Shown here: in pieces, positions 7,596-15,090 of the stretch
How positions within the stretch are numbered: the first letter of the stretch is position 1
How the letters are laid out: each line of letters starts with the position of its first letter
NCBI GenBank assembly: GCA_001970855.1
Contig: LSSN01003071.1
Coordinates: 1 to 15,090, forward strand
DNA length: 15,090 bases
Reading direction: 5' to 3'
Origin: Smittium culicis
Taxonomy: Eukaryota; Kickxellomycota; Harpellomycetes; Harpellales; Legeriomycetaceae
Notes under the pieces: model-generated
Told to the model about the DNA's origin: nothing
What the model saw: only the letters and a program-made list of their open reading frames with translations
Databases searched by the model: none
Translations under genes and position numbers: made by a program

Positions 7596-8411
7596 ATGAT
7601 GGACCAAGAAGATAGCAACCAGGTACCTGTTATCCAAGAAACATTCAAGGAGTTGACGGAAAATGTTATAAAACTCCTAAACGAACAGGAGCGGAATCTA
7701 GAACCAGAGGATCCGTACGTGACCACTAGGATACCTTTGACCGACTTGGCAGTCTATTCAGAGCTTATCGAAGCTCTCCCTTCAATTGAAGAAGACTTCT
7801 TCGATACATCGTTAACCGAAAAAGAATGCAAAGAAACCATTCACCTTTGTCCTAGAATTATTTCAATGAACTACCATCCACCGCCAATGAACGAATCTGT
7901 TTCATCTGCGGTAAAGAAAGCCGATGCCTGTCTACACGGAATTCAAATATCACTTGCTCAAGCCACGAGACCGATTGATCATTACGTCCACCGTATAATT
8001 CAGGAAAACTCTCAAGCTAATTCTAAGGATCCGCACATCCTTTTTTTCAACACTATGAGAGTCCTTTTGGCCGATATTGCTGAAACAGTCACGCAAGATA
8101 GATAGGAAAATCTAAATAAAGGGTTGGAGCTTCCAGGAAAACTTCAGCAACTAATAGAGCCGAAGACAAAGCCACTCATGGATCAGGAGAAACTTGACGC
8201 CCTTACAGCAAGCAAAAAACCCGAGAAGCGGTCTTGAGTTCGTAAGCCCTTTCGTGGGCGCCAGCAGTACTATACACAGAACAGTATCGGTAGCAAAATT
8301 GCTCAGGTGCAAACCACGGAAGCTGCAACTACGCCCGCCGCAATCAATAATCCCCCAACACAGTCAAATTTTCGCGGGAGAGGCAGGGGCAGAGGAAGAG
8401 CATCTCAATAG
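7596..8411 (+). pseudogene. DIRS gag-like ORF1, two in-frame stops
   Basis: The frame begins ATGATGG at 7596 and spans 271 codons plus a final TAG at 8409-8411. It is interrupted by TAG at 8103-8105 and TGA at 8235-8237. The first 169 residues are uninterrupted, including VYSELIEALPSIEEDFF (about 50-66) and ATRPIDHYVHRIIQ (about 127-140). The region beyond the stops stays clearly coding, with a basic stretch KPFRGRQQYY and a C-terminal FRGRGRGRGRA, the Arg-Gly nucleic-acid-binding tail common in DIRS ORF1 products. The product would package element RNA as a capsid-like protein. The second stop fits CGA to TGA at a CpG. ORF2 overlaps its last 61 bases in another frame. The identification rests on position, tail and neighbours. 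Confidence 0.8.
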
Positions 8412-10432
8412 ATCCCACAACTGGCCACCAGATAGGGGGCCGACTCGCGATGTTCAGGTCAGCATGAAACTGAATTACGGACAGAAATTGGTTCCCCAAA
8501 ATCGTCGAGAAAGGGTTACAAATTCCCTTCAGAAAATTGAAACTGCCAAGCAAGTATTCCGAGGTGAACCGAAAAAGACTTGAAAGGTTCGACGAAGAAT
8601 CCGCAGCGACCCCGAAAGAAACATCAGACGGGCTCATCAAGTGAAAATTCACCCAAGAAGGCAAAAGAGGAAAATGGAAGCCGCTGCACATGCAGTCCTG
8701 ACAACAGAAGTGGCTTCACTATTGACCAAGAGGGCGATCAAGGAAGTCAAGACACAAGATCCGGGATTTTACAGCAATCTTTTTTTAATAAAAAGAAGAC
8801 CGGGGGACTCATACCAGTCTTGGATCTGAGGAAACTGAATCTCCATGTACAGGAGCGGAAGTTCAAGATGGAGTCTCTCTCCCCAATTTGTCGACTGATC
8901 CACAGGAACGACTACATGATGTCAATGGATCTAGAAGATGAATTTATGCAAATTATAATTCACGAAACTTGAAGAGGTACATCCGCTTCTATTGGAATGT
9001 GAAAGCATACCAGTTTAGAGCCCTTCCGTTTTAACTATCACTGAGTCCTCACACGCTTACAAAGGTTCTTCGTCCGGTTTTGACATGAGCAAGAATACGA
9101 GGAATCCGAGTATCTGCATATTTGGACGATCTATTGATCCTGAGAGAATCGAAGGAGAAATGTGAATCGAGTACAGCAAAGGTTCTATCCAAGCTAATGG
9201 AACTTGGTTACAAAATAAAGATGGAAAAATCGACAATGAAGCCATGTCAATTGATAAAGAATCTTGGAATGGCAATAAACTCTCGCGAAATGAGTCTGAA
9301 AGTACCTTCCTCAAAGATAAGGGACCTCAGAATGGAAGCTTCGAAATTACTGAACATTGGGAAAACGACTCTGAAGAACCTAGAGAGTTTCATAGGCAAG
9401 GAAAAAGCAATGTCAATTGCACTACTCCCTAGACGTCTCATTTTACGCCGAATATTGGAACTGAAGAATGCATGTCTGTCGAAGAATAAAGCATGGACAT
9501 CGACGGTGATATTGACAGAGCCGACAATTCAGAATCTACAATTTTGGGCCACCCAACTGCTATCATGAAATGACCAGTCATTCCTTCCAGAGACACCAGA
9601 GCTCGAATTTTTTACGGATGCGAGCGACTCGGCATGGGGAATAGTTGTGGGATCCAAATCTTACTCAGGATCATGGAGTCCATCAGAGGCGTTGATGCAC
9701 ATCAACGCCAAAGAATTATTGACAATATTATACTTTCTTCGGCTTAAGAATGTTATAGCCCGTTCAGTATTAGTCTACTCAGATAATACTACCACATTGG
9801 CTTACGTCAAGAAATTTGGAGGTACAACCTCACCACAGCTGTTGGAGATATCTGAAAGGATCTGGAAACACTGTTTAGATACGAATAAACGCCCACAAGT
9901 CTCGTATATACCGTCTGTGATGAATCTTACAGACACTCCGAGTCGTTTAACCGCGCAGACCGAATGTTCAATATCGGATCAAGCATTTTTAGAAATATCC
10001 AAGCTATATTGAACCCATGATGTGGAACTTTTTGCATCGAGGGAGAACAAAAAGATCAACAGGTATTACATTTGGTTTCCGGATCACTATGGGTTAGGTC
10101 TGAACGCACTGAACTTCAACTGGAAGAAATGGGACAACCCTTACGGTTGCCCTCCATGGAACCTAATATCGCAAGTTGTACAGAAAGCTCCGAGGGAACG
10201 ACTAACAATAACACTGATTACCCCCCTGTGGAAAGCTTCTCTATGGAACCCAGATCTACTGAAGCTATCAATAGCCTGGATATTACTACTGCAAGCAACA
10301 ACGGTAGTGCCGGATCCAATAAGCTGAAAATCTCCGCTGTTGAGTAACAAGAACTGGAGTCTCATGGTATGGAGAATCAGCGGTGTATCCTCATTGCAAA
10401 AGGTCTCTCCGATACAGCCGTTGAAATCATAG
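8351..10432 (+). pseudogene. DIRS RT-RNase H-methyltransferase-like ORF2, degenerate
   Basis: The frame opens at 8351 inside ORF1 and ends at TAG 10430-10432 inside the recombinase ORF. Seen in order: the DIRS leader motif IGGRLAMF (about 8432); the RT palm with DLRKLNLHVQERKFKMESL, catalytic-Asp segment MSMDLEDEF and YLDDLLIL (9119-9142); RNase H with FFTDASDSAWG, the HINAKELL glutamate, VYSDNTTTLAYV and a final TDTPSR; then DVELFASRENKKINRYY and GCPPWNLI, the DIRS domain likened to N6-adenine methyltransferases. Breaks: TGA at 8465, 8471, 9086, 9566, 10010 and 10325, TAA at 9032, and three frameshifts, near 8620-8660, near 8797 (one A lost in an A run) and near 8975. The motif A segment has Glu where small residues are usual. 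The product once copied element RNA into DNA. Confidence 0.92.
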
Positions 10433-11306
10433 TTTCAAACCAACGTGCAGTAAAACGTAGATCCAGATACCATTCTATTCAGCAAAAATTTTTAGATTGG
10501 AATATAAGCAATAATAATACTACATAAATTCAAGCAAAAAATATAAAAAATTTCTAACCCACATTTTTACTACAAAAAAATTGAGCTCAAACAAAATCAG
10601 AGCTTATAAATCTGCAATATTCAATTTGGTAGTTGACTCGAAATCTATGGAAAATTTCCCGTGCATGAATGAATTCTTGAGAGCAATAGATGAGACGGAA
10701 ATAAAGTCTTTCTTCAACCCTACTATCAACATATCGCCTGCAATTGAAAGATTAATAGAATGGTGCAACACTAAGGATTTAGAAATAAAAAAACTGACAA
10801 CAAAATGCTGCTGGTTACTAGCACTATGTGGATTTTTAAGGGCAGGCGATATTCACCGCGTAGATGACGCAAGAACAACTGTTAGCAATAATACTCTTAA
10901 ACTAGTAATAATTGCGCCAAAAGAAAAAAGAAATGGGAAACCGATTGAACGTCTTTGCGAAATAAACAGACACCCAAATCCAATTTTATGCTCGGTTGTC
11001 GCATACAAGGTATACAAATCTAGGGTAGCAACCGTATCCTGTCCAACGCCCCATATCAATAATAATTCAATAGTAGTAAATAGAATAATTAGAAATACAA
11101 GAGATCTAAATAAACCGTAGTCAGTAGACTGTATAACAAGACATATTAAGAATTTATCTACTCTCATAGAAAGACCAGCTGATACCCCGATTCCAAAAGC
11201 TGGTACAATTGGTGCTATAGGAGTTAATTCAGGAATACCAGCGGAAAACATAGTGTCACACGCCTTTTGATCGAATTTCACCATTTTGATATTTAATATA
11301 GGTTAA
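10369..11306 (+). pseudogene. DIRS tyrosine recombinase ORF3, degenerate
   Basis: A likely start ATG at 10369 overlaps the end of ORF2 by 64 bases. The frame reads through RRSRYHSIQQKFLDW, then needs a frameshift between about 10508 and 10545, after which FLTHIFTTKKLSSNKIRAY and the catalytic domain follow. The first catalytic Arg is visible in CGFLRAGDIH (about 10830-10860) and the lysine in APKEKRNGK. TAG at 11118-11120 and TGA at 11268-11270 interrupt; the latter sits where DIRS recombinases have Trp after SHAF. The second catalytic Arg position (PKA-R) reads Gly at 11202-11204, and no nucleophilic Tyr is found before TAA at 11304-11306. The enzyme would have joined circular element DNA to the genome; this copy cannot be active. 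Confidence 0.88.
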
Positions 11307-11309
11307 ACC

Positions 11310-11345
11310 GCAGTACTAAGTCAAATATGACTTAAACTGTACTGC
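11310..11345. repeat. Strong hairpin between recombinase ORF and right ITR
   Basis: GCAGTAC-TAAGTCA (11310-11323) pairs with TGACTTA (11328-11334) and GTACTGC (11339-11345), giving 14 base pairs, a 4-base AATA loop and one AACT bulge. It lies just after the ORF3 stop. It could be a transcript 3'-end structure or part of the replication signals of the element; neither can be shown here. Confidence 0.8.
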
Positions 11346-11357
11346 TTTTGGAGTAAA

Positions 11358-11386
11358 TTAATATGACCACCCCATTCATATAATAT
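11358..11386 (-). repeat. Right inverted terminal repeat of the DIRS element
   Basis: TTAATATGACCACCCCAT (11358-11375) is the exact reverse complement of the left repeat core, followed by ATAATAT (11380-11386) matching the left outer part. It fixes the right boundary of the element. Confidence 0.85.
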
Positions 11387-11434
11387 TGATTAATCTTCGC
11401 CCTAAAGGGGCTCAATTAATCTTAAACTAATTCT
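11387..11434. other. Gap with direct repeat around a GC hairpin
   Basis: ATTAATCTT occurs at 11389-11397 and again at 11415-11423. Between them GCCC, a TAAAG loop and GGGC form a short hairpin. This lies between the DIRS right end and MITE copy H. Confidence 0.5.
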
Positions 11435-11630
11435 TTAAATCTTTCCCGTCCAACAATCTTTAAAAAAATGAATCTAATTATTCGTTTATGATTTATAAGC
11501 ATATTTACTATTTGCTGCTATTTTGAAATATACCAATATTTTTAAGACTTCGGAATTAGTCGATTTTCATTGAGCAAAGTTGGCTATATTTAGTGGTTCA
11601 AAAATAGTGTACCACGCGGGAATGTTTTAA
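11435..11630 (-). mobile_element. MITE copy H
   Basis: This 196-bp reverse-orientation copy has TTAA at both edges (11435-11438 and 11627-11630), right end TTAAATCTTTCCCGTCC and left end CACGCGGGAATGTTTTAA. Inside are ATTCGTTTATGATTTATAAG, ATATACCAATATTTTTAAG, TTCGGAATTA and TTGGCTATATT, the complements of the family blocks. It is about 8.2 kb from the main cluster. Confidence 0.85.
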
Positions 11631-14600
11631 AATGGGGAGTTCTGAACGAAGAGAGTACTTTATTGCAGTTTAATATAATTGGCTTGGGCATTCATAAGGT
11701 GTAAATATTATCTGTGGGATTGAAAAGGTATTTCAGTTTTTCTATTTATTCAACTGGCTTAGAAATTTTAATTTGCTAAAAAATGAGTCGATTTTACTCA
11801 TTGGCCAAGTATTTGTAGTGCGATTATTTACACCGACACGCATTATCTATAAAATGTTCTTTCATATAGGAGATTATTTAAATGAGCGGAACTTTTCCAT
11901 TTTGTTCTTCCACTCATATGAATTGCCTTTATTTTCGATTTGATTATAGCAAATCATCAAGTGGTTTATCTGATTGAACCAATAACTATATCCCAGAAAA
12001 TAAGCAAATAGAATTTATAAGAACAAAAGTTCGTGTTCCCCTAAGATTATCCGATAATTGAATTTTACTGATAGATAACATATTATAGTTCTAATCGCAA
12101 ATAAAGCTAAAAAAATATGTAAAAAAATCCCAACCTGTGTCCAATAGTATATTACAGATAAAAATAATAAACAGATTTGACAAGTATGGTTGGCTAATTT
12201 TTTATGATAATTCGATTATAGTTTAGCCACTTAACAGTGATAGAAAATCCATCGATTGATTGGACAATATATTTTCAAAGCAGGAGAAGGGGTAGAATAA
12301 GATCAGGTAAAAAAATTTTCAGTTGACAATTATCAAAAAACAAATATATATCGAGAAAAAAAGGTATAAAAAAGCCCCAAATCAATTAATTCTTTCTTAG
12401 TTTATTAATAGTCAGTTTTGCTGACTCTCAATATCATTCAGCCTTTAGTCTTCAAATGGTAATATATAACTCCTATCTTGGATCTACCGATGTACTGATG
12501 ATTCCATTAACATAATTTCAAACTAGAGTTTATGACTTCTAAATTTCTTGATTATAATTGCACAAACTGACATCTTGTCCGATTATCCACCACCTCCTAT
12601 TCCAACTATGTACTAATCTTAATATCGTTTTTTTGGATTAATCACAGGTCAACAGTGGCTTTTGACTGAACCAAGGATATAAGGTAAAAATCATTATCAT
12701 ATTTATTCTATTTATTTTTGATTGATGATACAATCTGCAAATATAAGCTGGAATTACCGTCTGAAAAATTTTTGAAGACATTTTGCTATTAAAACCTGAC
12801 CTAACTTTACTGTTTATCAATACTTGTAAATTAAGAAACATTTCATTAAAGTTTTATTTTTCTGATTTTATAGTTCACCCTAGCCATGTTCACAATTCGT
12901 GATTCTGAGTTGTTAATCACTGCTTCTTTCGGTTGATGTAAATAACAAATCAAATTATGTATCAATTAAATTTTGGAGAGATGATTTATTTAGATGACGA
13001 GTCTGAATACAGCATGTAGAGACTCAATAATAAAAATCCATTCATGCCTATCTGACTAGAATTCTTATAAATATTGCATAATTGATCCATAATTGAATTT
13101 TACTAATATCTTTGATGTTTGTTCTCTAGTATCATGGGCTCTTCGCAGTAATGTTTATTTCAGATTGTAAGTATTTTAACTCTGTCTAACTATCAATTTT
13201 TTAATGATGATTTATATTATTTTCAACGACAAGCATATGCCATAGAATTAACATTCGTTGATGCAACTTTGACGTCTGACAAATTAAATATTTGTATTGA
13301 TTTGTTTTTATAGTTCAACTACTAATTCTGGTTACTTGTATATAGATTCGTCCGGTTCTGTAACAGTTATCTTTTCCAAGGGCTAGATTATATGATTGCC
13401 GTAAGTTATCGTTTTTAATAATTTAATTTAAATTTGAAGCTCTTGATGATACCAATTTCACGACGGTCTTATTAGCCTAGTTATCGCAAGATAGCGCTCA
13501 CGAACCTAAAAATTAGGGCTGTGATTCAACCGCCAGATGGCAGCGTCTGATATCTTTAATGCACCAATATTTTGTGTTTAAACTGCCTTTTAAGCAATTA
13601 TGCTAACGTTGTATTTTTTTATTAATAGGTTTCATGGTTTGCGATTTATTTATACTATTTTTGTATTTTAATTAGTTTGTATTTATTATAATAAAATCTT
13701 AAATATACACTCTGTTCGACTTTCATGCATTAGTTTATGTTTATCAAGTTTATAGAAATTTTTAACAAATCAGGCATATGTGGTAACTGCTATTGTGCTT
13801 CTTAAGTTCTCCATATCATTCATCCCGTGGACGTGGTTTAGTAACATGGTTCAAGTTGATTTTTTTTTAAAAAATGAATTCTTATAAGTATCAGGATTTA
13901 ACGATTTGCTTGATTACAGATATTTTGGATACACTTTTATCAATGTGACGTGGATGATATAAATTTTGTTATTGTCAGCTTTTCGAGGCGGGTTCGTCTT
14001 ATAGATATTTCTGCTTGGTCTTGTGAATGTGGAATAAGTTGAATACAAGTATAGTTTCATTAGACTAACTTTTTCAGAGGCGATTTGCTTTTTTTGAGTA
14101 GCATTTCTATCCAACCAAATAACAATCTGATAAATTAATATAAGATGATAAATAGTTATTGGATGATAAATTATTTATACCCAATAAATAATCAATAGTA
14201 TTTTGATTACCCAATTATGATTTTTTAAAAAGTTTAATAGTGTTGGCTCCGAAAAGGTACAAGATCATTTTAGCGCCCAGTCTTATAGTAGTGATCAATA
14301 CATATTATATACTGCTGTAGAAAATTGTTCGATTGCGAATTTAAACTTACTTTGATATTCACAATGTGAAATTCTTGGATAGTTTAGGATACGTATAATT
14401 GATTGTATTTTCTCGAGGTGAAATATACTTTTTTTTTTCATGAAGCTTACTTTTATTATCCACAGAAAATTATAGGACACAACAATCACATAAATTACGA
14501 GCGTGGCAATTATGGGTGAAGACCACCTAGAATTAGGAGGGATAGAAAATCCCAGTTAGATCTGAGTTACCACCTATTTATGAGATCAAACATCATCAAA

Positions 14601-15090
14601 TAGGCAGGTTTTAGTACTCTATAACTATACAATAGAATAAATAGGTGATTTTTTTACATGATTATGGTAGGATATAATTTAAAAAAACGTGCTAGATGTA
14701 TAGATTAGCCAGGGAGCTAAATAATCTGAATGTATTCAATTTAGATGAATTATGCTTAATTCGCAACTTTTTGTAGCTTTATCCATCCTCAATAGTGGAT
14801 AAAGTGTACGAGATGGTCTTATATTTGGATTTTAGTACACCATTTCCGCAGGTAAATATTTGTAAAACTGTTAGAATATAGGTAGTTTGAATAACAGACT
14901 TGTGCCTAAATTCAATTATTAGATTAATTTAAAATGTATAGCATTTATTTTTAAAAATACGCTAATACGAGGTAAAACAAAAAGTAGCTGTTTTAGAAAT
15001 ATGATTCATTGTTAGGGCAAGCGTCATATTTATCGATGACGCCATCTTACAACAAAATTCTTAGATAAAAAATAAAAAGTTTTTAGCCGA
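11631..15090. other. 3.5 kb without a recognised gene
   Basis: No continuous reading frame exceeds about 67 codons and none shows a known domain. Composition is visibly less AT-extreme than 3.3-7.3 kb, and several strings look like splice donors (GTAAGT at 13168 and 13401 on plus; GTAAGC at 14450 on minus) or short acceptors, so an intron-rich gene or old transposons may be hidden. A stretch at 13455-13552 is locally richer in G and C. The best exon-like series is on the minus strand between 14451 and 15045 and is treated as a finding, not a gene call. Confidence 0.5.

Larger units (their letters stand above)
7325..11386 (+). mobile_element. DIRS-type tyrosine-recombinase retrotransposon, inactivated
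   Basis: The roughly 4.06-kb element is bounded by inverted repeats and carries, in order on the plus strand, a gag-like ORF, an RT/RNase H ORF with a methyltransferase-like C-terminal domain, and a tyrosine recombinase ORF. This gene order, overlapping frames, inverted ends and recombinase in place of an integrase define the DIRS order of retroelements, which replicate through a circular intermediate and leave no target-site duplication. I saw no obvious duplication at its edges. Each of the three ORFs is broken: at least eleven in-frame stops and four frameshifts in total. The copy is dead. It is flanked on the right by MITE copy H after a 48-bp gap. Confidence 0.92.

Noticed and set aside
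10072..10347. Plus-strand frame rich in Ser, Thr and Asn
   Set aside because: It overlaps the methyltransferase-like part of ORF2 in another frame, where family motifs are present.
10853..11284. Minus-strand open frame of 143 codons
   Set aside because: It is antisense to the tyrosine recombinase, whose catalytic motifs are on the plus strand.
7596..11306. TGA read as tryptophan in the DIRS element (alternative code)
   Set aside because: Many TGG codons remain, frameshifts and TAG/TAA stops are also present, and the host genes end at TAA and TAG with TGG used for Trp; decay explains it better.
13300..13410. Exon-like pieces on both strands near GTAAGT and TATAG strings
   Set aside because: Each frame closes within about 25 codons and no phase-consistent neighbours could be joined.
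14362..14380. GTGAAATTCTTGGAT, a string found in 18S rRNA
   Set aside because: The match is 15 bases and the sequence on either side does not resemble 18S rRNA.
14797..14870. Plus-strand LYLDFSTPFPQ resembling a LINE reverse transcriptase motif A
   Set aside because: Only about a dozen residues match a loose pattern and nothing around it continues the domain.

Overview
The window is AT-rich eukaryotic DNA, most likely from a fungus. The evidence is a PHO80-type cyclin exon, a small fungal-style bHLH factor, an introless nuclear tRNA-Lys(CUU) with a pol III terminator, and an intron 3' end of fungal form (CTAAC followed within a few bases by TAG). The relic of a DIRS-type tyrosine-recombinase retrotransposon, and its close textual feel to those of AT-rich early-diverging fungi (Zoopagomycota, for example Harpellales), suggest the lineage. 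That placement is inference and I could not run a search.

Layout. 1-561: last exon of a PHO80-like cyclin gene (+). 783-1178: complete single-exon bHLH gene (-), tail-to-tail with the cyclin. 1179-1556: its upstream region, with a CACGTG E-box abutting a CCAAT box. 1557-2875 and 3011-3207: a dense cluster of seven copies (two of them partial) of a roughly 197-bp TTAA-flanked MITE with piggyBac-like CCCTTTCCC ends, including one clean nested insertion. 3220-3292: tRNA-Lys (-), with a MITE edge 12 bp beyond its 3' end. 3293-7324: about 4 kb of very AT-rich DNA holding a heptamer microsatellite, a 13-C run and one decayed coding fragment, but no intact gene. 7325-11386: a DIRS-type retrotransposon with inverted terminal repeats, a gag-like ORF, an RT/RNase H/methyltransferase-like ORF and a tyrosine recombinase ORF, all broken by stops and frameshifts. 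11435-11630: an eighth MITE copy (-). 11631-15090: no recognisable gene. Some minus-strand stretches between 14451 and 15045 could be exons of an unidentified membrane protein, but this is weak.

How it fits together. Only the left 3.3 kb is clearly functional host sequence. In yeast, PHO80 is a cyclin that controls a bHLH factor (Pho4) which binds CACGTG. Here a PHO80-like gene sits 221 bp from a bHLH gene whose basic region has the CACGTG-reading residues and whose own upstream region contains CACGTG. This is a suggestive but unproven pairing. The rest is a record of transposon activity: a MITE family that inserts at TTAA and into itself, and a dead DIRS element whose stops are mostly TGA at tryptophan positions. 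I found no convincing evidence for a wholly new biological system.
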